A stretch of 64,000 nucleotides of DNA from Favolaschia claudopus (Eukaryota > Basidiomycota > Agaricomycetes > Agaricales > Mycenaceae). This document shows, one piece after another, positions 9,929 to 21,710 of this stretch. The notes under the pieces are model-generated. The model ran no database searches and was not told the origin of the DNA. It worked only from the letters and a program-made list of their open reading frames with translations. A program made the position numbers and the translations under genes. Where the stretch lies: assembly GCA_037176885.1 (NCBI GenBank), contig JAWWNJ010000025.1, positions 496,001 to 560,000 of the forward strand, read 5' to 3'. The first letter of the stretch is position 1. The number at the start of each line of letters is the position of its first letter.

Positions 9929-12900
9929 GTGCGGTGGAGATGAGGGTCTGAAAAGAACTGGTTCTATCGATGCATGGGTATTTAACCGCAGGTCGCTTCC
10001 GCGGAAAGAGTCACATTCCTGGCTTACATACCCCTTCCCTGGGTGTGTAATCTAGATCACCAATCGAGGGCAAGCGCGGGGGATGCGCCGTGCATTCAGT
10101 TGTTGAAACAGGTCGTTGGTGGGGGAATCTCTGCAGCTTGATGCTACGAGCTTCTTGAGAAGTGTTCCTGAAGGAAACAGGCTTATTGGGTATAAGGTCC
10201 CAGGCCTGTGTCGAGATAGATGCATTTTCTTTTCGCATAATTGGCCAATCGGGCAACAGTGTCTCCAATGTCTGGTGAAGTATATCGAGACATAGCCATC
10301 CCTACTTGCTCGAGACCACGAAACAGATGTGGTATGCTGGCTAGTGAAAGGTTTGCTGAGTAATCGGCGTACGTATTTCCAGGAGAGACACGAGTGGTTT
10401 TCTCCACAAAGAGGCTTGAAGACAGCAGCTACCACGAGGTGGGGACAGTAAGCGTTCAGAATGAGGACTTTCAATCAACGTGCGCAAATGACGTTGTACG
10501 AGACCACCGAACAAGCGATATTAAGGACAACAGCGGAGACTTCGACGGCCCGGGATTCTCAAAGGATACGGAGACATTAGAACATTGAAAACGATGCACA
10601 TTCCACAGCATCACAAATATATTGATAGCAAGATCACCAGTGAGAGCTCCAACTGAAGCCTTCGACTGTTTCAAGACCTTCGAGCAAGTGAGAAAACTTG
10701 AAAACTTGAGATCCAATTTGCAACGGATCCAGACGGATGAAGACAGGTACAGAGCACCGCAGAGCATTCGAACAATCAAGCAGGGGCTTGTAAGATATAC
10801 TGTGCCACCAGAGTCGCATCTTGACGAGCAGAACATGCAGGAAATGGGCGAAGAAATTCAAGTCGAAATTTTCGGCGGCAATCACTTCAATTACCTTGCT
10901 TGTCAAGCTTGTCAAGGTCTCTCCACCCTCATAATTAGCTAAGCAGCACATCGGATGTAACAAATTGATGCCCGGTTCTTTCCGATGCACAGCTTTCCCC
11001 ATCGTCCGAAACCACAACTTCCATCGGGTCACTAATCCGAAAACAATTTCTGCAAATTTCTCCGCCAAAAAGTCCACAGCAAGCGCGCCTCTCAAAGTCC
11101 TAGAAAGCCTGTTGCGAGATCCCCATCAAAGCACTCGAAGCTCGCAGCAGGTGTCCTACTCAAAGCAAGAGAAGATCCGCTTTAATCCGGGCAACGACAT
11201 TGCGACGACGGCCGCAACGTCTCCTCAATTGTGCTAGATCCTCAGGCTTTGCCGCTTTCGATCCTTTTTAACGTCGACATCCCAACTCCTGCAAGTCTGA
11301 ATACATACCTACAGTGTTCAGGTGCTCCGGCTCAGCTGCTAGTACTATAGTGCCTATCTCTCTCGGTCGCTCCAGCTCTTACATTTGCACGACTCTTTTG
11401 GGCAGGCTTCCAGTCAACTTCCACAGTTTCCACTCATCCAATTGAATACCCCCATAATGTCAGATTCTCGCTGCAACTAGCCCGGCCAGTGTCTATCAGG
11501 CCTCTTCGAAACATAGTCAGTCCAACAAATCACTTTGATTCGATTTCTACATGACACGATCTCCGAGTCTTTAGCTGCCAGGGCTCCGAGCATCATTCAA
11601 CAAGAAGACTGAACAATGCCGACCAGCGACAGTTCACTTTTCACTGCCGAGAATGGTGTCTTCATTTTTCATTCCATTTTCTGCATTCGGTGTGGTGCCG
11701 TAGTGTTAAGTAACTCTTGGCCGGTGTGTTTTGAAAGTTCAAATTTTGCCTTCACATCTATGTGTTCACTGGCGGCGTGTTGTCCCCAGGATGCTACGGA
11801 CATCTGGTCTTATTGTGTACACGCAAGATGCCTCTTCCACGTCAATGATGAATCCGACCCGACAGCACGACGATTAGACGACGCTTACAGCACCGTGCCT
11901 TGTTCCTCAACCTCCTATGCCGACCACACTTCATACTCCGATATGTACTCCCAGACTCTGTTCTCTTTTTTCCAGAGTGTCATGTCCCAGACTAAAATCT
12001 TCAAGGTATCTTTTTGGCCTCCATCCCACACATGGACGCACATTCAGCTCATGGACCTCCACCCAATATACAGAATCATCGACTCGAACTACCTCACACT
12101 TCTACTGTGTGACCGGTTCGTCGTCTCAACTCGCTTTTGTCTTCGTCGCCGGAACTATGTCTTCTGCCGAGTCCAGCTAGAGACAGGTTGTCGCTGTCAG
12201 CGTTCTCTGTCTGCAGGCTCGCTCGCCTCACTGCTCAGTTGCCAGTTTCAGTACATTGCTTCATTGAAGGCTCTCGATCTATATCCTACGCGCTGTTCTT
12301 ACTCTGCGCAGCAGAATTCGTAGCTTCGATCTGCTCCAGGGACTCATTACATCTCTACGACTTTGCTAGTATCCTTTTACTACGCTAATTACAAGTCGCT
12401 AGAGCTTTACACGTCGGCTTCGGAGCGGATAAAAAAACCTGAGAGTTCATCATGATCATTTCTTGGGTGCGGAATCGTTCCTTCAAGCAAGCAAGGTGCT
12501 CTTCCGACGTAGTCGGAGCTTCCTAGTTAGGGTTAGGGTTGACAATTGGTTGATCGTCAATCTGACAATCACCGGAGGTCACCAGACTGGGCGTTGGCTG
12601 GGCGGGTTGAACCGAACTTGCAAACTGCCTTGAAACTGCCTGCCTTTTCCTGCCTAGTGCCGGCAAGGACTTGTTGCTGACGTGCACACTGCTCTGAATG
12701 TGCTAGCGTTCCCTTACCTGCCCTCTCTCGAAATCTTCAGCTTTGTACTCTATCTAGACTAGACTCATCATGAATGTCAATGCGTCCGACCTTTCTCTGT
12801 CTTTTCTCTTCGGATTTGTGTCTCTGTGGTCGCCATTTTCTTTCCGCAAGAGGAGTGGAAAATACGAATCCTACTAGTCGCGGCGACAGCTCAAGACAAT

Positions 12901-15431
12901 CTACAGGCTACCGTCGATCATGTCCTCTCTTGATTTATTCACCGGGTAATTTCACCTCCTTATGCTCGCGTATACGGTACGCTAGGGCTGTTGCACCCTC
13001 TCAATAATTTGAGGCTGAATCCTTTCTCCTGAGGTGCTGCGTTTCTTTGCTCTCGCCCAATTCCAGTGCAGGTCAAACTCTACTAGATCCCCTATAAGTA
13101 TTCCACTCCTCCAACACAGTGGTTCGTTGGGATTTCAGTATTTACGACCGTTGCAACATATTCGTGGTCGCGGAGCCGACATGGAGCCACCACGGTCCAT
13201 TATTGAATGATCCCGGTAACTCGATCGAAATTTCGGTCCCGCTCTTGATGGCCCTTGGCGCAACAAGACAGAATTGCCTCCATGTTGGTGGCTTGCCCAT
13301 GTTGTCTAATAATGTCTATCTTCTCGGATTTGATAATTCCGACTGGCAATTATCTGGGACTGGAAGATTCGTGTTGATTACCGGCAACCATGCCATTAAC
13401 CGCTGCCAAAGATTAAACCTTCGATTCAAGGGAGGTTTATATGTCTTCTCGAGGCATGTGGGACAATACCTGATGCTCTCCCGCGACTCGTTGTCCTTGC
13501 CCGACGGGACCTCTGTTTCTCATGGATGGGACCGATAACTAATTTAGGCCGGCTAATACTTGTGCTCTACATGTTCAGGAGGCTTGTTTGTGGAACCCTC
13601 TTTCCTGGAGACCCTCGTGGAGTTCGCGTTTAGAAGGTTGAGCTCTCACCCTCATTCCGGCGTTTTTGTTTCGGCGACTTGGAACATACGCGGGGGGATG
13701 GAGAGAACCGGAGTCCGGCTTGCTATAGGGTCTTCTCGTGGTGGTGTCCGTGGGCCGCCTCCCCCACTGGCTGATAATAGGTATTCTCTTACCCAGGCTC
13801 TCACTCGGTAACTCTATACAATGTGTAATGGCGGCTGTTGTGTCGTCGAAACTCAGAAAGAGTGCATTCTTGTCTTGGCAAGTTTCATTCAATCAGGAAA
13901 AACAATATACTGATTCTGGTTTTGTAGCTACTATGTGACTAACAATCCACCGAGGTATTGTACCCAGTTCCGCACAATATAATCCCACACGCCCAGTATA
14001 CCAAATTAATCGCTTGTTGGTGGCGACTTGCGGGACAACGACAATGTCCCGGAACTTGTTGTCATGCTCCGAGTCGAATACCCTCGGGTCTCAGCTCAAA
14101 CCTCGGCTCTCATACGGTCATAGACCATCTTGAACTTGCATTCGCTGGAACTGAACTCAAGCCTGATCGGTAAAAAAAATATGTTTTCCAAAGAGAGAAA
14201 TGGTGGTTACCGAAACATTGCAAAAATATGGCTAATCGTGTACTATCATCCCAAATTACCATTGCGAAGTAACTAACCTTCAAGTTACATACCGGTGACC
14301 TAGCAAACAGCGGTTCTGATGCCGTAGTAGGATTGAGTGGCGGTGCGATAATGACATCGGAGTTACGGGACGAGAAATGGCATTGGCAGTTCCGAAGAGC
14401 TCTCTTAGCTTCAGCGACGCCGGAAGCGTACACTAAACGCAGAGACTTTGCGAATCCACCAAAGAAGGCGGATCCTACTTAGGCCATTTCAAGTCCTCTT
14501 ACTCTTCGTCCGCTTTCGCCTCGACATCTTGCATTCGCCACAGTTACCTATATTCCCTTAATTTAAGCGTTCATACTCTGGCTCTTGCTCTGTGTCGCCA
14601 CTACTTGCTCTACGAAATTCCACCCACTATCGGGGTGCATCTGGCCGCTCACTCTCGGTAAGTTCCCTCAGCTGCGGCCGCTTGGGATTCGTATGAATGC
14701 ACGCCCTCATTTTCGCTGGGACGGTCCGGAAGTCCAGTCATTCGAGCCTGCAGGATGCCTCGTTCGTCTAGCATCATTCTGTCGATGCCACGTCCGTACG
14801 GGGGCGATAACGCGTTATGTCCACGCGACCCCGTCCCGTCATGTTTCCAATGTGCCCGGATCATTCTCACATTCCTGTTCGCCGCCTGTAGACTCAAAGT
14901 GCGACTGAGACTCGTCTTTTGAGTTGGGAGAGCATCTTACTCCGTGAGTTTACTTGGGCGTCTTCTACGTCTTATATAGCACCCCTCAACTAATTTTTTC
15001 AGCTCTGATTTGCATTGTAACAGTCCATTCTGAATTCCTTGTTGTACCTGGGTACGTGGTTCATCTACCTGAATAGCCACGGGAACACCCAAAGACCATA
15101 GAAGTCATTCTCGTGGCGCTCCCGGCTTTCAGCATTGGTGGTTTGATGATTCTCTCATCTTGTATTTGTTATCCTAGGTGCCAACAAAAAATAGGGATAT
15201 TCCCAGCCAACCATTCCTTTTGGGGTTTGGGGTTTGGCTAAAAGCTCGTGCCTCTGATCCACGCACGCACTTGCTACACTCGCCCCTTCGTTCTTGGAGT
15301 CATCGTACTGACACCATCTTGGGACCCATTCTATCGTTGGCACTGTCAATCACTCTCGCGCGGTCGGGTCTGACATATATTATACGGCCTGTGTCTCCCT
15401 CTAACTAAGCTGCCCGTGCTTGTTGGCACTC
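9929..15431. other. Long region without recognisable gene
   Basis: About 5.5 kb. The longest plus frame (11616-12323, 235 codons) shows no motif, is rich in Ser and Cys from pyrimidine-rich sequence, and cannot be extended by splicing into a known family. Frames at 10052-11237 on both strands are equally uninformative. From about 11250 on, the plus strand is markedly C/T-rich, as in long promoters and leaders ahead of developmental regulators, and the next gene downstream is a GATA factor. A two-and-a-half unit TTAGGG run lies at 12527-12540. No tRNA or terminal-repeat element was recognised. Confidence 0.4.
12527..12540 (+). repeat. Short interstitial TTAGGG run
   Basis: Two full TTAGGG units followed by TT. 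This is the telomere unit of most fungi but two copies can arise by chance; it may equally be a factor-binding site. No other copies nearby. Confidence 0.3.
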
Positions 15432-17374
15432 ATGGCGTCCGAAGGACGATACATGTATTACGATTATTCCTACGCACCACCGCCCTCCTACCAGCCTCCC
15501 CGACCCATACGGTCGGATTCGGGCTCATCTTCGTCCCAACCACCTCAGTCGCCTGTACAGCAACCGCACTCCCATGCTTCTCAGCCGCAGTATAGCAGTC
15601 ACCGAGCATCACTTTCTTATCCGCCTCCACCGCAACAGCAGTATGCTCCCGGCCCAGCATACGTGTCTCCTGCGTCCTCAGCGTCTCCTCAGCAATGGAC
15701 ACAGGGCTCTTGGGGCCAACCACAACAACAATACACACCACCTCCACCCTCCGCCGATGCCCAACAGTATAACAGTATACCTCCCCCACCTGCTCGCCCA
15801 CCATCCAATGAGCAACCGCAACGCGGCTGGAGCCAGCCCTCATATCCCCCTCCAGTGCCGCCACCACCACTCGGATATTCTCCTCCTCCGAGACGTCCCC
15901 AATCGGGCGAGTCCCAGCAGAGGGTTTATCCACCCCCAACGGCCCCTTCTCCCGACTCGCCGGATCCTCGGCAAAGCCATGTTCACATCCATAGTCATCC
16001 ACCTCCTCCACCTCACTCAACTTACCGCCCACAGTTGCAGTCATACCACCCGCCTCCCCATCAAAGTCCGCCTCAGCAGCCCTTGAGCCACAGAGGTGTC
16101 CGACGAAGAGACTCCACCCCAGCCTCCGCTCCGCCCGCACCCATACATGCAGCTGCTCCTCAACCGCCTACTCCCGAACCTGTTTCGTATTCACAGTACC
16201 CTCCGCCGCCGACTAACCCGATTGATTTCAATAAGGCGAGCTATTCGATCTGCGAGATATATACGCTGCTGATTCTTTTCACAGCTCGTAAACTCCTATC
16301 ATATGATTCTCGAGGCAGGGAAGTCGCTGGCGGCACCTCGAACATCCCCGGGTGCAGTAGACCGCATGCTGGACAATGCCTCTTACGCAGCCCATATACT
16401 GGACGGCGCGAGCGGTGGGCCTCCGCAGGTGCATCCATACCAAAGCAGACCGCTTTCTTCAACTACCCGCGCTTCGCCGGTCACAGTTCAGCCGCCCACC
16501 TCCGTACAGCAACACCCGTACTCGCAATTGCAACGTGTTCACTCCGCCTCAACGTCTTCTTCTGTCTCAGATGGTGGTCGCACTCCAGCGACCTACACAC
16601 ACCCTCCTCCTGGACCCCCTATGCACTCTCCTCCAGTACAAAGTACAAGCTCGAGCATCCGAGCCAAGGAAGTCTCACCACGCGAAGGCAAAGCAAAGAT
16701 TAAAACCAGTTCTTCTCCAGCACATGGAAAGGCTGCTGCTGCCGGGCTGCATGGGCAGCCGAAGGAGAGCGGCTCTGATGGACCTCCGGTGCTGGCAGCG
16801 TCGCCCTCGAAACCAAAGGTAGCTTCCCGCGGGCCGAAGGCTTGGGCGCCTCTCGCTTCTTCTTCTTTTGATACCTGTACTCACCTTGTTTTTTTTCGAA
16901 CAGTCGCACCAGCTGGAAGATTTTTTCCCGAACGCTCCTGCTACCGACATTTCAGGTTCAGGTCGCGCTAAAGACTCTGGCATCCAAACATGCCTCGGAT
17001 GCGGCGCTACATCTACGCCAGAATGGCGGAGGGGTCCGCTAGGTGAGCTCGAACCTTCGCTATCCGTCGGTTCCAGAAGAGTTATATTCTGTCTAGGTCC
17101 TCGCACGCTCTGCAACGCTTGCGGGCTCGTTTACGCTAAACTCGTGCGTTACTCGGCGTTTATATTCCTTAGTAGTGGCGTTTTCTCATGGACGTATTTT
17201 TACCAGGTCAAAAAACGGATGCGCGAGGAAGCCCGAACTAGCGGCAGTGCTCGCCCCCCGAATAGTTATGACAGCCGACCTGGACAGAGTCAAAAGGAAG
17301 AGACTCCTGAGGCGGAAAGCGAGGACGGCGACGAAGAAGCATCATACGACCGCCCACGTATGCCAGGGAGATGA
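15432..17374 (+). CDS. GATA-type zinc-finger transcription factor (NsdD/SUB-1-like)
   Basis: Five exons (15432-16235, 16285-16818, 16904-17042, 17097-17143, 17207-17374) give 563 residues. Residues 1-268 are low-complexity, rich in Pro, Gln, Ser and Tyr. Exon 2 opens with LVNSYHMILEAGKSL and VDRMLDNASYAAHIL, a conserved helical block. Exons 3-5 encode one GATA finger, CLGCGATSTPEWRRGPLG joined to PRTLCNACGLVYAKL, spacing C-x2-C-x18-C-x2-C, followed by a basic VKKRMRE arm and an acidic tail. One C-terminal finger with the STPEWRRGP loop resembles NsdD-type regulators of fungal sexual or fruiting development; the exact orthologue is uncertain. Intron 1 is GC-AG (AATAAG|GCGAGC); no GT donor is available in that stretch. 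No PAS domain was seen, arguing against WC-2. Confidence 0.88.
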
Positions 17375-18599
17375 TAGAGAGGGAATTTAAGAGCAGGCTG
17401 CATGGCCTGCCTGTGATGTTTTATGATGCACGCGCTTTTGCCGAGTATGATGATCACGAGAAGCAGAGTTTTGTTCTGGTGAGCGCCCGGTTCCGTGTCT
17501 TTTCGAGTCGTGTTTCTTTGGGGGTTTTGCGGTTAGACCCATTTCGTTGGAATAGCTACGGGCATTTTTTCTGAGCCGTATCATGTTCTCTTTGGGTCGG
17601 ACGTCTGATCATCTTAACGCCTGCCTAATTTATCGTCTTCTTTTTCATTACTCATCCTATAACAATCGGGTTTTCTTTTCAATCCTCAATCTTTTGACGA
17701 CGACTGTGCTGATGGACAAGCTCTTTTCTTCCAGCTTCATGAATTCCAGTATGAATTTTGGCATGGGATGGTGGCTGTCGACTCCGCGGACACTTTTATC
17801 AGGGATTGGGGAAGGGCCGGTGATACGGTCGGCCGACTCTGCTTGTATACACTCCCAGACACTCCCAGGTGCACGGTTATCCCCATTTTTGTTGTCTTCG
17901 GCGGACGAGTCTATCACCCACCATCTCTCAGTCTTTCGCCGTCTGTCATGGTCAAACGCGCGACTCGAGGTCAACCCGCAGGTCAGCTCAGGTTATATGT
18001 TTGATAACATCAGCCGCTGCCACAATGTGCACAGTAGTGGATACAATGATTTATACAACTGGTGTATCATTGGCAACAATAATTATACAACAAGTTGAGT
18101 CTTCCTTCCCAATTTCATGCGCCGCTCGACCGTAAGACCTTATTCCGTTCATTGCATAACGAACTCCCATGTTTCCAATTTGTTCCTACTTCTCGCCGGA
18201 AAAGGACATTGTTCATTTCCGTCCAATCCCGTAGCTTCTTCGACTTCAAGGAATATTAAAAATTGATGGGCCAATAACACCGGAAGGTGTTGATTGCGCC
18301 ACAATCTAATCTCCAGCCAACTCGCAGCTGACCGGCTCGCTGATATATGAGCTCGAAGCAAGGTAAGGAGAAAGTGGAAGAAGGGGAGTTCGGAAAGAAA
18401 CAGCAACACGGGAAATAATGATTATTATAAGTACAAATGCGTTTTCGGAGACCCTGTTTGTGATAAAGTTACAATCTAAAATATAAAAACACAGCCCAGG
18501 ATATGGAAGAGAAAAATCCAAAGCAAGGGGATAATCGACCAGGAGGAAATCATCCATGGTCATCCACCGAATAATGCTAATGCAGACAGACTAGCCGGG
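17375..18599. other. Convergent 3' intergenic region
   Basis: About 1.2 kb between the stops of the GATA factor (plus) and SPT20 (minus), so two 3' UTRs and terminators are expected. Open frames such as 17583-18098 have no motif. AT-rich stretches around 18030-18090 and 18410-18490 could serve poly(A) signals. Confidence 0.4.
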
Positions 18600-20973
18600 T
18601 CACCTCCCAGGCAACCCAGGCTGGCCCTTCCCGCCCCCACCCACCGGCACCTGATGATGCTGCGGCAGCGCATGATGTTGCCCGCCTGGAATCATCCCCG
18701 GCTGCATCCCCATCGCTCCCATACCGCCCACACCACCCATGCCAGGATGCCCATGTCCGTGTCCGTGCCCATTCGGCCCTCCCGTCATGCCATTGACGCC
18801 ATTGACGCCGTTGACGTTGCGCGCCCCGGGCACCATCATGGGCCATCCATTCGGCGGATACCCGTTCGGTAGGCGACCAGCAGCAGCAGCGGACTGCATG
18901 TACATGTTTTGGTAGTACATTTGATATTGCTGTTGCTGCTGCTGCTGTTGTTGTTGGGGCTGCGCGGATGACTGCTGTTGCTGCGAAGGAGGCATCGAAA
19001 TCGGCTGCCCGCCGTCAACAGCAGAAGTAGCATTACTGGCGGGGGTGGGGGAGGGCGAGGCACGCGAAGCGGCGGCAGCGGCTGCAAGATGAGGAGGAAG
19101 CGCATTCGGAGGCGGACGCGGGGAGGCAGTGTTTCCGTTCGCAGCGAGGTTGGGTCGCAGATGCGGTGGTGTGTGATACGAAAAGTTCAACTGCGGCGGA
19201 GGGTTGTGAACGGACATCTGGGAATTTGGATTTGGCGGCTGGGCGCTGGCGGCTGGTGAACGCGTGGCGACGCGTTGTTGGTTGGACGGGGCAAGGGAGT
19301 TTCCGCGCGAAGCTGCCATTGCGGCGGCCATATTCGCTTGTCCATTGGTCATAACAGGTCTGGGTGTCGACCGACCATTTGGCTGAGGGGGCTGGGGAGG
19401 CTGCTGCGGTGTTTGCGACTGCTGTGATTGTTGTTGGTGTTGTTGCTGTTGTTGAACTAGCAACCGCTGCTGCTGTATCACAAGCGCTTGTTGCTGCTGC
19501 TGAGCGTAGTACAGTTGTTGAGCATTCGCTGCCGCAGCCGCGGATTGTGGAGGTCCTGGCTGGCCGGGTTTCGCAGGGTGAGGAGGTTTGCCCTGGCCGC
19601 TAGGATTTCGACCAGGTGGTGGAGGGTTGAGGAATTGCGCATTCGGTATTGAAGGCTGGAAGGCAGGGACGGCGGATGGCGGACGAGGTTGCTGAGTATT
19701 GGGCTGGATTTGCGGGGGCGGGGGATGGGGCTGAGGCTGAGAAGCAGAAGGTGGTGACGGAGCGTATTGATGCTGAAGAGGAGTCGAAGCGCGTTTTGCC
19801 GCATCTGCTGCGGTCGCGGGGGCAGGCGGCATATTCGCAAACATATGTGTAGGCGAAGGGGTCTGATTCGCACTTGTATGCGGAGAACCGTTCCCAAACA
19901 TTGTTTTGGGAGTGCCGGGTCTGTTTTGTTTCTTCAACTTCTCCACTGAAGCGGGGTACGGCGCTGGAACCATGTTGTTGTTCGAGGGTGGTGGTGGTGG
20001 AGCGGGCTCTGCAGATGGCACTGAGGGAGTCGGGGGTTTGTTATTCCGGAGCTGCCTGGATTCCTGGATTGCGTCGAGTATTCGATAACTGAAGGATCGG
20101 TCAATTTAGGGAAATAATAAAATCATGAATAAATTTACCCCTGAGGATGAGTTCGGCTAGGTCGGGGAGACATGAACTGCATGATCTTGGATCTTCGGGC
20201 CTTCTCAATGCTATCTTCCTCGGGATCCATAGCGGCAGCTTTTCGTTTGAGGGAAATGGGCACGGTTGGCGTGGATACCCTCAGAACATGATTAACAACG
20301 CGCGTCAAGTGAGGATCCGGGGCAAGACACAGAGGCGGGGAGGTAGCAAGCTGTCTCAATTTAACATAATCAGAAAGAAACGCGAAAATCGGGACGTACC
20401 AAAAGACGTGATTCCACCTCGAGCGCGTCACGATCGGTCCATTTACCACCGGCTTTGCGATTCAAAGAGCATATGTCTGCAAATAGAGTCTCCCCATTCG
20501 GATGGAGCACCACTCGAGTCTTTGCAGGCTTGTCGAGAGCAGCTTGATTGTTTCGCTGCTGAGGTCGGTAGTCTAACAGTTCGACGATCATACACCCTGG
20601 CAGAGTGGCGTTTGAGCGGGTCGTAGAAAACGAAATGATGGACAAACCATCGTAAAATGGGACTTTAACGGCGTCAAATAGATCGAGAAAGTCGACCGGT
20701 ATTCGGTGAGCGCGTATGTCGTCGAGGAGACACTGGACCGAGATGAACGGCCGCACGCGAGCTCAAGTCAGTTACATACCGAGATCTGAGTGTTGTACAG
20801 AAATTTGGTTGAAACGTTATTCAAAGTCCAATGTTCAGGATGTAGATGTACGGAGAATGACGGTGGCTGGGACGCATTCTTCTCTAACAAAAGCTAAAGA
20901 AACGGTGAGAAGACTAGATATTGAAGAAATATAGAGATACCTCTGCATGGCGCGTCCTGTTATAGGTCGACAT
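18600..20973 (-). CDS. SPT20: SAGA complex subunit SPT20
   Basis: Start MSTYNRTRHAE at 20973-20971, intron, then LLLEKNASQPPSFSVHLHPE and HWTLNNVSTKFLYNTQIS, intron, CLLDDIRAHRIPVDFLDLF, VPFYDG, intron 3' of DG rejoining CMIVELLDYRP, then KTRVVLHPNGETLFAD and, after further introns, LCLAPDPHLTRVVNHVLR and KIMQFMSPR. This ordered N-terminal block is the Spt20 domain that scaffolds the SAGA co-activator in the nucleus. The remaining roughly 470 residues (20021-18600) are Pro/Gln/Asn-rich with polyQ runs, typical of Spt20 C-termini. Stop 18602-18600. Divergent from ZIM17, 141 bp apart. Confidence 0.88.
18917..18957 (-). repeat. CAG/CAA trinucleotide run encoding poly-Gln
   Basis: On the plus strand, repeated TTG/CTG triplets; on the coding minus strand they give a run of about ten Gln before YQMYYQNMY in SPT20. 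Another Gln-rich stretch lies at 19420-19500. Such runs are length-variable between strains. Confidence 0.7.
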
Positions 20974-21114
20974 CGGGACATGAACGGTGGCCAGGACGAA
21001 GCAAGTCCAAGTGGCGGTGAGGGTGTAATCCAAGCGATTGGCGTCACGTCACGTCACGTACGCACCGTGTTGTCACAAGCCGTGACTCTGCTGAAATTTT
21101 TGGTTCTTGCTTTC
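20974..21114. promoter_or_regulatory. 141-bp bidirectional promoter of SPT20 and ZIM17 with TCACG repeat
   Basis: The ATGs of SPT20 (minus) and ZIM17 (plus) are separated by 141 bases. At 21043-21062 the sequence GTCACGTCACGTCACGTACG repeats a 5-bp unit, giving overlapping TGACG/CACGT cores that bZIP (CRE-like) or bHLH factors could bind. Which factor, if any, uses it is not known. Confidence 0.55.
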
Positions 21115-21710
21115 ATGCTCCCATCTCGGTTATTTCGAAACCTAGGAGTCCCACCAGCTCTACGGAGCCTTGTTACACCTCACGCATCCCTACCCGCCAC
21201 GACTTCTGTGCAATTGCGCCTCAGGCTCGGTGTAAGACCGGAGACTCTGCTGCAGTCAGGACAGCGGTTAGCCCGGTATTCTACAGCAGCATCTCCAGCA
21301 GTTTCTCCGCCTCCTCAAGATACTACTTCTGAATCTACCACATCTGCCTCACAAGCTTTGCCAGAGACTATTGTTCCGAAGCTGCGCATGACTTTTACAT
21401 GTACCGCCAACGATTGTGGGGAGCGAAGTACGCATGAGTTTACGCGGCAAGCGTATGAGTCTGGGATTGTCCTGGTGCAGTGTCCAAAATGTCTTAATCG
21501 GTTCTGGCTGGTTTCCCGTCCGTATCGACGTTTCTCTAATGTGTTTGTATCTTGTACAGACATCTAATTGCGGACCACATTGGGTGGTTCAAAGAAAGCA
21601 CTGAGGATGGGAAACTACGGACTGTCGAGGACTTGTTGCGTTCTCGCGGTGAGAAGGTCACTCGTGGAATGGTGGGCAACAATGGTGATATCGAGTATGC
21701 CCCGGAATGA
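21115..21710 (+). CDS. ZIM17: Mitochondrial DNL-type zinc-finger protein (Hsp70 escort)
   Basis: Two exons (21115-21500, 21560-21710) encode 178 residues. The N-terminus MLPSRLFRNLGVPPALRSL is basic and Ser/Arg-rich, a mitochondrial presequence. The DNL finger follows: LRMTFTCTANDCGERSTHEF, QCPKC, then across the intron LNRHLIADHIGWF, with Cys pairs C-x4-C and C-x2-C. Zim17/Hep1 keeps mitochondrial Hsp70 soluble and so supports protein import. The TFTC start, DHxxWF and final VEDLLRSRGEKV match the family. Spliced frame closes exactly at TGA 21708-21710. Confidence 0.93.

Noticed and set aside
10052..10474. 140-codon minus-strand frame
   Set aside because: No recognisable motif and overlapping alternative frames of equal quality on both strands.
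11616..12323. 235-codon plus-strand open frame as a gene
   Set aside because: No motif, composition explained by pyrimidine-rich DNA, frame has no preferred codon pattern and no splice partners that give a family.
15430..16140. 236-codon minus-strand frame
   Set aside because: Antisense shadow of the Pro/Gln-rich first exon of the GATA factor.
15432..17374. White-collar WC-2 identity for the GATA factor
   Set aside because: The GATA finger would fit, but no PAS domain is present in the 563 residues.
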